A DNA stretch of 64,000 nucleotides from NCBI GenBank assembly GCA_023055425.1, contig JALGPY010000009.1, forward strand, positions 35,936,775 to 36,000,774. Direction: 5' to 3'. Position 1 is the first letter of the stretch. Each line of letters begins with the position of its first letter. This stretch comes from Linanthus parryae (lineage: Eukaryota; Streptophyta; Magnoliopsida; Ericales; Polemoniaceae). Of this stretch, positions 36,278 through 46,448 are shown in pieces. The position numbers and the translations under genes are program-made. The notes under the pieces were generated by a model. It did no database searches. It had not been told where the DNA came from and saw only the letters and a program-made list of their open reading frames with translations.

Positions 36278-38950
36278 TCAAGGGACGTCAAAATCGCCAG
36301 GCCTGACGTCCGCTTCCGGGCCGAGATATGGCTTGACCCGGTTTCCGCTCACTCTGCAAGTTGTACTGTCATGCTGATTCTCCAATTCAACTGCCTCCCA
36401 TGGAAGTACCTCTTTGATGATAAACGGTCCTGACCACTGGGATCTCAATTTTTCTGGGAAAAACTGCTTCCGAGAATCGCAGAGACGTAATTTCTGACCT
36501 ACTTGAAACTGCTTTGGCTGTGCTGAAGTTTGATGGCTCGGGAGCGGTCTAACCTCTCGGGTCGGTGGCTCCTTGAGTGACGGGACCAGGGCCAATTTCT
36601 GTCCACCTTTTTCGTCCAGCTGTAAAGTGGTCCGGTTTTCGGCTTGCATGGCCTGCTCCTCCTGGAATCTCTCCTCGTTCTCTCTGTCCACTCTATCAAT
36701 CTCTTCCCATAGCTCATCCATCTCTTCATTTTCCCAGGCTTCTTCGACTACCTCCACTACGAAGATGTCTTCATGCTCGTAATAATTCGGTAGTTGCAGA
36801 TTTTTGAAAACGTTGAACTTCACCTTGTCTTCATTGATCTGCATGGTCAGTTCTCCGCTCTTGCAGTTTATCATGGCTTCTCCGGTAGCCAAAAACGGTC
36901 TGCCCAGAATGAGTGGCACGTCTCCTGCCTCCATGTCTAGAATTACAAAATCTGCCGGAAAAATCAATTCTCCGACTTTTACCAGAATATCTTCAATAAC
37001 TCCGTAAGCCTGCTTCACGGATCTGTCCGCCATCTGCAGCTTGATTCTGGTGGGCCTGAGTTCACCGATTTTCAAAGTTTTGAAAATCGACAAAGGCATC
37101 AGATTGATACTGGCCCCTAGGTCACACAGAGCCTTTCCTGTGTAAGCATTACCTAGGGTCACCGGGATGACAAAACTGCCAGGGTCCTTCCTCTTCCTCG
37201 GTAGCCCATTCTTCACACAGTTGCTCACTTCTACCGTCAGATTTATTGTCTCGAAATCGCTCATACGTTTCCGTCCATACAAAGTATCTTTGAGGAACTT
37301 GGCATAAGTGGGCATCTTTGCCAACGCCTCCGCAAAGGGTATGTTGATCTTCAGCTGTTTGAAAATCTCGAGAAATCTGGCGTAGTCCTTGCTATCATCC
37401 CTCTTTCGTGTCTTCAAAGGATACGGCACCTCCTTGGAGACAGGTACCGTTTCTGCTTCCTTCTCCTTTTGCACTACATCCTGCTCAACCGAGCCCTTCA
37501 GCTGGGGGCGGTCGGCTGAGCTGTTATCCTTGCCAAGTACTTCACGCTCGATTTCCTTTGATTTTTCTGCACGTGCATGGCTAGGATACGGCGGATCCTG
37601 TAGTGCTAATCCACTCCGAGTGGTGATGGCATTGACCTGAGCACGTGGATTATTCACTGTATTCGAGGGCAAGTTTCCTGGCTGTCTCTCCGTTAGCTGC
37701 TGTGCTAACTGTCCAACTTGTACCTCCAAAGCGCGCAGTGACGTTTTGGTCATCTGCACGTCGGCTGTCAGGGCGTCCATGTGCTCGAACCGGGACTCCA
37801 TGGTCTGGAACATGGACTTGATCTCCTTCATCTGAGCGTCGTACTGCTGTGCAGATGGGCCCGACTGAGCCTGCTGCGTCGGTGCAGCCTGCTGGGCTGG
37901 TGGCCTGTGCTGGAACCCCGGTGCATAAACTGCTGCGTTCGGGTTTCCGTACCGGAACCCGGGATGTTCTCTCGTGCCCGGTCTGTACCGGCTCGGATCC
38001 CACTGCTGCTGTACGTAATTAGAATCTTCGTTTCCGAGCCCCTCGATGGCTGTGTCCAAATCTGTTTTTCCTACTGCATCAGTTGAGTAAACTTTCTTGA
38101 CCAAATCTTGAACGATCTTGGCCAGATTGTCTATCCGGTCGTCTTCCACTGGCTCGGCTCGGGCCGTGATTCTGTGATCGTCAAACAGGCGAGTGTCCTG
38201 TTTGGCTAATTGCTTCATCAGCTCATAGGCACCGTCCTTGTCCACATGGTACAGGAAGTTTCCTCCGGCTTCTCTATCAATCCTGTCAGCACTCTCCCTG
38301 TCTAAGGCATTGTAGAATACCTGCAGGATCTTCGGGTCTCCAAAACCGTGGTTTGGACACTTTTTCACCAATCTCATCAATCTGTCCCATGCGTCTACCA
38401 CCGTCTCCCCTGTCTTCTGCTTGAATGACAGAATCTCGCTTTGTAATTGTATGACCCGGGAGGCGGGGTAAAATTTGGCCAGAAAATCGGTGACACACCC
38501 CTTCCATGTTGTGATGGACCTGGGTGGACGGGATTCGAGCCAGTCGTTGGCTACTCCGTACAGGCAGTATGGAAAGAGTATTAGCATGAGCACCTCGGCT
38601 CCAACTCCCTTATACCGGAATTTGTTGCAATAGTCCTCAAACTTCCCGATGAAGTCATTTGGATCTTCGTCAGCTTTGCCATGGAATGGGCAGAGGGTCT
38701 GGACAGTCTGGATGGTGGATGGTTTTATGTCAAAGTGTTCTGCGGTGATCTCGGGCACCACAATAGCTCGTTCATGCCCCCCCGTGGGGACTTCGAAATT
38801 CTCCACCAACGCCTTCCCAGATCGGTTGTACGTCCTCTGATTGCTCCGTGCGGCAAGGCACGCTGTGATCAGATCTTCGATGTACCGAGCCATCTCGGCT
38901 GGAGTACGTGTCTCGGGCTGTTCTGGCGTTCTCTCGGTATTGTCGCCCAT
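36278..38950 (-). CDS. Gag-protease fused to integrase C-terminus (element A)
   Basis: 890 codons, uninterrupted. The capsid-like Retrotrans_gag domain is at about residues 85-215 (DPNDFIGKFEDYCNK, WLESRPPRSITTW, FYPASRVIQLQSEILSF). The Athila-type YRPGTREHPGFRYGN stretch is at ~322-336; no CCHC zinc knuckle. A coiled-coil-prone stretch spans ~370-420. The aspartic protease has ALCDLGASINLM (Asp610) and LILGRPFLAT (~680). Near residue 805, after LPSH, it switches to FQVGQKLRLCDSRKQFFPEK and WSGPFIIKEV, the integrase C-terminal region, so ~560 codons of RT, RNase H and integrase core are lost in frame. Start chosen at the first ATG after the PBS; it aligns with the gag start of B and with Met31 of C. 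It should assemble virus-like particles but cannot reverse-transcribe or integrate by itself. Confidence 0.9.
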   Translation of the reverse strand: MGDNTERTPEQPETRTPAEMARYIEDLITACLAARSNQRTYNRSGKALVENFEVPTGGHERAIVVPEITAEHFDIKPSTIQTVQTLCPFHGKADEDPNDFIGKFEDYCNKFRYKGVGAEVLMLILFPYCLYGVANDWLESRPPRSITTWKGCVTDFLAKFYPASRVIQLQSEILSFKQKTGETVVDAWDRLMRLVKKCPNHGFGDPKILQVFYNALDRESADRIDREAGGNFLYHVDKDGAYELMKQLAKQDTRLFDDHRITARAEPVEDDRIDNLAKIVQDLVKKVYSTDAVGKTDLDTAIEGLGNEDSNYVQQQWDPSRYRPGTREHPGFRYGNPNAAVYAPGFQHRPPAQQAAPTQQAQSGPSAQQYDAQMKEIKSMFQTMESRFEHMDALTADVQMTKTSLRALEVQVGQLAQQLTERQPGNLPSNTVNNPRAQVNAITTRSGLALQDPPYPSHARAEKSKEIEREVLGKDNSSADRPQLKGSVEQDVVQKEKEAETVPVSKEVPYPLKTRKRDDSKDYARFLEIFKQLKINIPFAEALAKMPTYAKFLKDTLYGRKRMSDFETINLTVEVSNCVKNGLPRKRKDPGSFVIPVTLGNAYTGKALCDLGASINLMPLSIFKTLKIGELRPTRIKLQMADRSVKQAYGVIEDILVKVGELIFPADFVILDMEAGDVPLILGRPFLATGEAMINCKSGELTMQINEDKVKFNVFKNLQLPNYYEHEDIFVVEVVEEAWENEEMDELWEEIDRVDRENEERFQEEQAMQAENRTTLQLDEKGGQKLALVPSLKEPPTREVRPLPSHQTSAQPKQFQVGQKLRLCDSRKQFFPEKLRSQWSGPFIIKEVLPWEAVELENQHDSTTCRVSGNRVKPYLGPEADVRPGDFDVP

Positions 38951-39070
38951 CCTGAAAAAGTAGAGATCTCAAGAGCAGGGAGATAACAGAAAAATAAAAT
39001 AAAAAAATAAAATAAAATAAAAATAAAAACTCTGAAAATTAATTCGGACTACTAAATAAACCCTAAAAAG
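38951..39070 (-). other. 5' leader of element A
   Basis: About 120 bp between PBS and gag start, A-rich on the plus strand (AAATAAAATAAAATA). No other feature. Confidence 0.6.
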
Positions 39071-39088
39071 TCCCCTGCAACGGCACCA
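39071..39088 (-). promoter_or_regulatory. Primer-binding site of element A
   Basis: Minus strand TGGTGCCGTTGCAGGGGA, six bases after the 5' LTR end. It differs at two positions from the tRNA-Asp-like PBS of element C (TGGCGCCGTTGCCGGGGA), the type used by Athila elements. Confidence 0.8.
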
Positions 39089-39094
39089 AAAACT

Positions 39095-41265
39095 TGATGC
39101 GCAATTTAGCGTGCTATTCGCAAGTATACGAATCAAGTAATATAGAGAGTATTTAGACTCGGATTATCGATCCCACAGGGACTTTGCAGGTTTTTCTAGT
39201 AATCAGTTTTAACAAACAGAGTGTAAAAAGGAGGAGTGATTTGAGAGTGTGTTTACTAACTACGTACTGAAAATAAACAAATAAAACGTAAATCTTTTTG
39301 TGAGAATTTTCTGAATAATCTTAAGGTTGTAAATCTAGGGTTTAAGATACTAGGTCCCGGGATCCCCTAGGGTTCTTCAGATTTTCGTTCTTTGTTTGAC
39401 ATGAAAACACACAGCAGTCTCGTTATCCGTGCCATGTACCAATTGTGCAGTATCTTTTCTTTTCCTGCACGTAATCACAATCCTGCAGACTGTCGGATTC
39501 CTGTTAATCTGCCTAAGTCTGCAGTCTCGTTCTAAGGCTGCTAGGGTTTCTAACCTGTCCTGATGGCCCGGGTCAGATTCTCTAACAGTTGGTCTCAACG
39601 ATTTCAGGCTAGTCCTAACTCCCCTTCGCTAGTCGGCCCATCGGGGTAAGGTGCTAAATTCTGTCTTCTCGTCCTAACCCTAACCGAACGTTTTCACCTA
39701 CCGGCTCGGGTCTGTAGCAATTCTAGTTAGCTACTCCGATCATGCATGAACAGTAAAATTCAAAGATAGAATAACGAATAAAGCTGCTGATATTAAGATA
39801 GTACGATCATGAATTCATAGTCAAAACGTAGAACTAATCTCTGAAAACGAAACCCTAGGTTCACCGAGAACCTAGGTAAAAGTTTAGCTACTGAAATTCA
39901 TAACGTAAAATAACACAGTTTTTGAATAAGAGAGAAGAAAAGCAAACGGGTCTTCGAATCTGGAATTGCGCTTTCGTGCTCTCCCGGGATGCTCAGTCTC
40001 CTCCGGTTGTGCTGTCTTGTTGTGTGCTCCCGGGATGCTCAGACTCCTCCGGTTGTGCTGAGAATTGTGTTATATCTTGTGATGAGCACAAGTCTTTATA
40101 TAGTGCTGGAGACGTTTCTGGAAACTGCCAAAATTACGAAACTGCCACTGGGCCGAAACCGCCTCGGGAAACGGGCCAACTGCGCAAGATAGCTGCGTAG
40201 CTACCTGCGTAGTTGGCTGCGTAGGTAGCTACGTAGCTACCTGCGTAGTTAGCAGCGTAGCTAACTGCGTAGTTGCTGCGTAGCTACCTGCGTAGCTAGC
40301 TGCGTAGCTAACTGCGTAGTTGCTGTGTAGCTACCTGCGTAGTTAGCAGCGTAGCTAACTGCGTAGGTAGCTGCCTCCTCGGTTTGCGTCGGGATGACTG
40401 CTGATCTTCTCGGAGTGTGTTTTCCTGCTTTCCCGTGTTCCCGTCTTGCGTTTTGACCCGAAACTTGTCAAAATTACCATAATACCCCTGGGTCAAAACC
40501 GCTCCAAATTCTGTCCAATCCTGACTCTGGCCATAGGTAAACTGCTGACTGAATTTGGAAGACAAAACCTGAACTTGACTCCGGAAACCCGGGCCCGGTG
40601 CCAAAATGACCAAAATACCCCAAGTCCAAAACTGTCCCGAAAATCGTCACGAACATGAAATAGTTGCTCCTGACTCCGGACACCGAAAACCGAGACTCCT
40701 TACTCGGGCGTGGCCTGACTGGGACCCACACTTGACGGGAGTCGGTTTTTCGGCCGGACCCCGTTTCAGCATTATAACCTGTTTTCGGAAAGCCCTTGAC
40801 GTCTCCGTTCTTTTGCCCCTGGTTTCACTTCAAAATTCCAAGTCAAGCTCAAGATATTGTCAACCGAGCGCATCCCGGTGATTCTCGGTTTTGGCGTTTT
40901 CAGCTTCCTCGGTCGGTTTTCTCTGCTCGTTTTTCCTCCAGTCTTTCCGTTTTCCATTCCGCTCTCCTTGTACCAGTCTTGGTCAAATCCTGCTCCGAGC
41001 ATTTTCTGCACGTTTCTCGAGGCGAACCCGGTTCTGTCTCGACACGCATCCCAATGCACTTTCCGAACCTGTTCCTGTAAAAACATGAGAAAACCCGCGA
41101 TCATATCCAATAAAAGTACGAAACATGCAGAAATTTATGAAGAGCAAATAACCGTCTCGTTCCTAAAAGCGAGGCTTTCCGAGGGTGAATTCTGGCTAAA
41201 ACGCGGTTTTCCATCACATACACATCTTTTCAGACTATAAAATAACCCCCATTTGGGCGTTATCA
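39095..41265 (-). repeat. 5' LTR of element A
   Basis: 2171 bp, plus-strand ends TGATGCGC..TTATCA. Shorter than its partner (2306 bp), mostly by loss of minisatellite units and of a CGTCTGCCACCGCCTCGGGA segment. Followed on the right by AATAC, which resembles the PPT-side sequence next to the other LTR (AATACCCCC). Confidence 0.9.
40182..40374 (+). repeat. TGCGTAGCTA-type minisatellite in LTR
   Basis: The counterpart of 32193-32465 with about six fewer units; order of surviving units is largely kept, suggesting one internal deletion plus smaller changes. Confidence 0.85.
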
Positions 41266-41277
41266 AATACAAAAACT
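41266..41277. other. Junction scrap between LTRs of A and B
   Basis: The 12 bp AATACAAAAACT joins the two LTRs. The left half matches what lies PPT-side of an A LTR (AATACCCCC at 33381) and the right half matches what lies PBS-side (CAAAAACT at 39087-39094). It reads as the remnant of a deleted internal region. Confidence 0.6.
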
Positions 41278-43026
41278 TGATGCGCAAAATAACGTGCTGT
41301 CGCAAGTGTACGAATCTTGTAATACCGGGTGCAATTAGACTCGGGTGATCGTTCCCACGAGGACTGTTTCGGGTTTACTCACGTTGTCAGTTTCGGTTAA
41401 CTGAGTGTAGTAACAAGGAGGAGTAGGTTGTGTTTGCAGTTTACTAAACTAAAAACAGAAATTAAAACGTAAATATTTTTTGTGACGTTTTCTGAAATAA
41501 GCTGAATTGGTTGTAACGATAATAGATGAAGACTAGGTTCCAGGATCCCCTAGGGTTTCTACAGATTTCAGTTTGATGTTTGATTATGAAAACACTCAGC
41601 AGTTTCGATATCTGTGCAACGTACCAGTTGTGCGGTGACTTTTCAGATTCCACACGTAATCCCGATCCTGCAGACTTTCGGATTCTTGTTAAGCTGCCTA
41701 AGTCTGCAGTCTCGGTCTAATCCTGTTAGGGTTTCTAACCTGTCCGAATGGCCCGGGTCAAATTCTCTAACAGTTGGTCTCACGTTTTTCAATGCTAGCC
41801 CTATCTCCCTTTCTCTGGTCGGTCTATCAGGGTAAGGTACTAAATCCTGGTTTTTCTTCCTAACCCTAACTTGACGTTTTCACCTACAAGCTCGGGTCTA
41901 TAGAAATCCTGGGTGATCAATCCTATCATGCATATACGATAACATTCAAAACCAGAATAACAGATATAACTGCTGAATTTAAGATAACAATCATGAATCC
42001 ATAATCAAACGTCTATAATAAAATCTGGATACGAAACCCTAGGTTCACCGAGAACCTAGGTAAAAGGTTTAGCTACTAAGTGACATAATTAAATAACAAC
42101 GTTTCTAAATAAGAGAGATAGTGAAATCAAACGCGTGCTGTAGATTCTGAATTCCTGCTTCCGTGCTCACCGAGAGTGCTCTGCGATCTCCTTTCTGTTG
42201 TGCTGAGAATTGTGTTATGTCGTGATGAGCACTGGACGAGTCTTTATATAGTACTGGAGACGTTTCTGGAAACTGCCGAAATTACGAAACTGCCACTGGG
42301 CCGAAACCGCCTCGGGAAACGGGCCGTCTGCCACCGCCTCGGGAAACGGGCCAACTGCGCAAGATAGCTGCGTAGCTACCTGCGTAGTTGGCTGCGGAGC
42401 TAGCTGCGTAGGTAGCTGCGGAGCTACCTGCGTAGCTAGCTGCGTAGCTAACTGCGTAGCTAGCTGCGGAGGTAGCTGCGTAGCTACCTGCGTAGCTAGC
42501 TGCGTAGCTAGCTGCGTAGCTAGCAGCGGAGGTAGATGCCTCCTCGGTTTGTGCGCCAAACTTCTCGGGATGTCTCGGGATGCGTACCAGGCTCCTCGGG
42601 ATGTCTCGGGATGACTGCTGATCTTCTCGGAGTGTGTTTCGTCCGTCTCGGGATGCGTGCCAAACTGCTCGGGATGCCTCGAGATGCGTGCCTGGCTTCC
42701 CGGGATGCGTGCCAATCTTCCTCGGGAAACGTGTCAATCTTCTCGACTTGCATGCTCGGCTTCTCAGCCTCCTCGGATCCTTCACCCGCATGCCTGCTTC
42801 ATTTCCGGCTCCTGCACAAGTCCTATCCCTGCATCAACGACACGAAACAAAACCCGCGATCATATCTCGATATGCGTGAAATAAAGCAGTTTATGCGTCT
42901 AGCAGATAAAAACAGCAAATCGTGAATTCCCGAGTCAAACGGGGCAGAAATCGTCTAAAACGCTCATTTAGGACGAAAATACCCCTCAAATTGGGTTAAC
43001 CGATAACTCCTAGTGAGGAGCTATCA
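41278..43026 (-). repeat. 3' LTR of element B
   Basis: 1749 bp, plus-strand ends TGATGCGCAAAATAACGTGC..GAGCTATCA. Clearly homologous to the A LTRs (shared ACCCTAGGTTCACCGAGAAC, CAACAGTTGGTCTC-type strings) but diverged and lacking several blocks. It carries its own minisatellite (42360-42537). PPT follows at 43027; PBS-side sequence is on the left. Confidence 0.85.
42360..42537 (+). repeat. TGCGTAGCTAGC-type minisatellite in LTR of B
   Basis: About 14 units of GCTGCGTAGCTA type at the position homologous to the tract in element A, with more GCTAGC junctions. On the minus strand it encodes a chance QLATQLATQ frame. Confidence 0.85.
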
Positions 43027-43041
43027 AATTACCCCCACACT
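43027..43041 (-). promoter_or_regulatory. Polypurine tract of element B
   Basis: Minus strand AGTGTGGGGGTAATT directly before the LTR start TGATAG. Same core as in A and C. Confidence 0.8.
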
Positions 43042-44897
43042 AACCTTTGCTCGTCCCGAGCAGACATCCTGAGTACTGCCCTAAAATGCATACATATTTG
43101 TCTTACAAATACCCCCTGCAAGTTCGAATTAAGACCTTTTCCGTTCCATCAGTTTGCATACTCTTCCTACCCGTCCATATAAACCAGACGACTCGATCAG
43201 AAACTGACTCAGAAAGAATATACACAGACTCAATACACATGACTCAAAAGTACTAAACAATTTATTCTTGGTGAGATTGGGCAATCTCAAAAACATAACC
43301 GAGTGTCCTCAAAACCTCATCCTTTTTCCAGAAAATACTTCCCTGCAATCGATCGGTAAGTCTGAACAGATTTCTTTGGTGGATTTAAGCACTGGACCCG
43401 AGTACTATTACTTTTGCTATCAACCTGAGCGAATCCCTAATTAACCGACCATCCGAGCTATTTCCGAATCAAGGTTCTAAGTCTAACAGGTGGGATATAT
43501 ATATGTGCAAAGGTATGGCATGATCCTACTTGTTATGACATTCTCACAATTTCCCCAAACTCACACCCCTCACCGAGTTCCCGAAAAACTGCCTGAAACA
43601 CCTAAGTTCCTGCCATATCAATCTTCCTGTCCCCCGGTGTGTCTTCGCCGTTCTCGCGGCCACAAATGTGAAGCGGTGTAACTGTCTCGAAAACTGTGCT
43701 ACTCACTCAGCTTTTTGACTCAATAACAAAACAACATAAATAGCTGAAAAACTGCAAAACTAGATCATTTATTTTTTTATTTTTTATTTTTTTTTCCTTT
43801 TCTTTTTTTCTTTTCATTCATTTTTCTGTTTTTTTTTTTTTTTTTTTTTACGCCTCTATATACACATAAATACACGAATAACAACAAATAAACTGACTAA
43901 AGCTGAGTGAGTAAAAATAAACTGTCGTCGTGGGGTATGAAAGATGTCCTCATATGGAATACCCCCCACACTAATCCTGAAGTGCCGATCCTGTAGTCGA
44001 AATAATACTGTGCAGTCCCACCGAACCTCCTCATCACCAAAGATGTAGAAACCCGGCACAACCACCAATTAACCTCTCAACCCCCCGGACCCCATTGTGT
44101 GCGGAAAGATGTCTCGCACGCGACTAACTCCTCCTGTGGTCACTATGTAATGCAGTGATCCACCTCCGCAAATTAATGCACTGTCGCCTCTCACTCACCC
44201 TGTCCTTCCCTCGAAAAACGTGTCAATGTCAAAACTGTCCAAAACCGATATATCATGAAGTGCTCCCATCTAAAACTCTCCCCAACTCACTCCCTCCGTC
44301 ATAACTCGTAGGATAGCCAACTAACGACTGATGAGGTCTCAAAGAAGGCTTCCTAGGCTATAGTGGCTGAGAATAAAAGGGGTAAATGGCTTCAAACGGG
44401 TTTACTAGTTGGACCTAGGGGTAAGAAACAGGACGTGAGGTCCCTTGATAGCCAGTCACTCCACCGAAAGATGTGATGACCGTGACGGCGCCCGTGGGCG
44501 GGTTGTCGACTACCTAGATGACGGCGGTGTGGCAACTAGTCGGATCCTTAGCTCAGATGATAACAACTTGCGGTTTCCAAGGGTCACTGACTCTCACCTA
44601 TCTACTATACCTCGGTGCAAGCTTTCTTTTCTGTCAAAGGATTTAATCTCGATTTCTTCCCAGTTTCTGTTCTCTTGATTGCTCGTCTCAAATTTTCTGA
44701 TTTTTAATTTTTTTTTTTTTTTTGATATACACAATGCAAGGCCAGAAATTTGTGGTGGGTAGACTCAAAAATAAAAACGTGCTGACTCAATAAATAAACT
44801 CAAAACTGCAAACGAAGATGAAAAAAACGTGCAGACTTGGTTAATGCAGACACGACCACCACCCTCACACTAAAGAGGTGGCATGCCCTCATGGCAC
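43042..44897 (-). other. 3' non-coding region of element B
   Basis: No gene seen in ~1.85 kb. It holds two more PPT-like tracts (ACCCCCCACACT at 43961; a weaker ACCCTCACACT at 44859), a T-rich tract (43768-43850), a second T-run (44707-44723) and a block shared with element A (ATGACCGTGACGGCG.., ~44458-44545). Confidence 0.7.
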
Positions 44898-46448
44898 TCA
44901 CTCGGACTCGTCTGGAACATAGGGAGGGTTTGACCCGGTCTCGGATGTACCGGACATGCTACTGACAGAACTGCTGGTAGACCGATACCTAGGACTGCTA
45001 GGCCCAGTGGGTCTCGGTCCACGGCCCCCTCGGCGCGCTGGCGCTGGCGGCGTCTGGTATGACTGAGTGTCCGGGGGTGGGCAGTATGGCCCGCAGTCGG
45101 ACCAACTATCAGAATGTGCCGGGGCCGAAGCCGGGGCATCGTCATGGTGACTCGACTCCGCCTCTCCAGACCAACTGGTATCGAACTCACTGGAGTAAGT
45201 CGATGGAAAGAATAACGGTAGCGGGATCTGTCGGCCCGCGCTCCGGGCTGCCTCTCTCTGCTCCTCACGAATCGCGGTAAATGCAGCAGCCTGATCCTTT
45301 CCCCTCTTGTCGTTGGTCCTCTGGTTGTGCTTTATCAGTCTCATCATCTTACCAAACTGCTTCTTGCACATGTCCTTAATGGACTTTCTGCCAGTCTCGG
45401 CCCTCTCATCAATCTGGGTCAATTTCTGCTCAAAGGCAGTTCACGGAGGAATGGTAGTGTCAGGAGCTCGGGTCGACCGACTACGGTCAGGGGCAGCAGC
45501 CCGGGATGGTCTAGAAGGCTCGGGAGCATCGGCCCGAAATGACCTGCTACGCTCAGAGGCAGCTGCCCTAGATGGCCGGGGAGGCTCGGGAACCGCGGTC
45601 CGGGGTGGCCGAGTAGGCCGGCTAGGCTCAGGCTCCGGAACAGGGATCCTGGTCGGGCGAGTGGGCCGGCTAGGCTCAGGCTCGACAGGCCCACTAGACT
45701 GACCGTGCTCATAAGTAGACCGAGATCGATGCAATCGGGTCGGAAACTCTCTCATGACAGGACGCTCCTGTGTGGAACGCCTCGCCGGGACAGGGGTAGG
45801 ATCTGGAGCCATGTACTCCTAGGGCGGCCGGTAACTAGAGAGCGGGGTGGGGTCATGGACAGGGCCCCCCCTCGGTCGAGCATCGCGCCTTCTGGGCGCG
45901 GGGGCGGGGGGCGGTCCAATGTCAGGGTCCGAGGAAGGGGCTTGCCCATCCTCGTCCATCGGGTCATCACCCGGCTCATCCTGGTCTAAGTCCACAAACG
46001 CATCAGCCGGCTCGGGTGCCCTACGGTTTCCCATGGCCCGTCTACCTACTCGCCAAAATGGCCGGAAAGAGGCGGGGTCTAAATCTCGCTCACCCTCGAT
46101 GACAATCTCATTCAGGGCAGCCAATCGGGTAATCAGGCTGCAAAACCCGAAACCTCGCCGGCTATGCGTGTTGGCTCTCTCTCTAATGTTTGCCCAAATC
46201 CGGGCCGGTATGTCGACCCGGCGTCGGGTCATGAAGCAGTAAACCAGAAGTACCACTTCGTAGGGCAGCTTAGTGATATGCTGAATCCCTACGACCCGGT
46301 TCACTCCAAACTCAAACCACCACCGGGCGGGCGGACTCAAAAACGTGCCATGCAACCTCCCGTTGGTCTCCCAACGGGCCTCATCCGCCCCCTCACAGAG
46401 AGTCCTCAAGAGCTCCTCTTGCGGAGGAGAGTCCTGAACAAGCATATC
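44898..46448 (-). pseudogene. Athila third ORF, C-terminal part
   Basis: One reading frame through three open pieces: 46448-45819, 45812-45441 and 45422-44898, separated by in-frame stops at 45821-45819 (TAG) and 45443-45441 (TGA, in a CG-prone context). The first piece continues the plant-transposon-protein-like domain (WWFEFGVNRVVGIQHITKLP, FCSLITRLAALNEIVIEGE), then comes an acidic and a Pro/Arg-rich low-complexity region with degenerate PSRPTRP repeats (~45700-45460), then a helical stretch (KSIKDMCKKQFGKMMRLIKH) and a Ser-rich tail. In Athila elements this position holds the env-like gene of unproven function. It is cut from its N-terminus by element C. Confidence 0.7.
46444..46448. repeat. 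Target duplication of element C (left)
   Basis: ATATC, repeated at 56880-56884. The two copies directly flank the TGATAA and GTCA ends of the LTRs. Confidence 0.9.

Larger units (their letters stand above)
31075..41265 (-). mobile_element. Element A: GAG-only Athila-type (TR-GAG-like) retrotransposon
   Basis: Two long LTRs (5' LTR 39095-41265, 3' LTR 31075-33380 on the minus strand), PBS at 39088-39071, one intact gag-protease frame (38950-36278) and PPT at 33394-33381. RT, RNase H and the integrase core are missing: the frame jumps from just after protease into the integrase C-terminus. Such elements need RT and integrase in trans. The left flank (TCTAC) and right flank (AATAC) do not form a target duplication, consistent with recombination at the right side (41266-41277). 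Confidence 0.85.

Noticed and set aside
31070..41270. Target duplication for element A
   Set aside because: Left TCTAC and right AATAC share only the last three bases; treated as absent.
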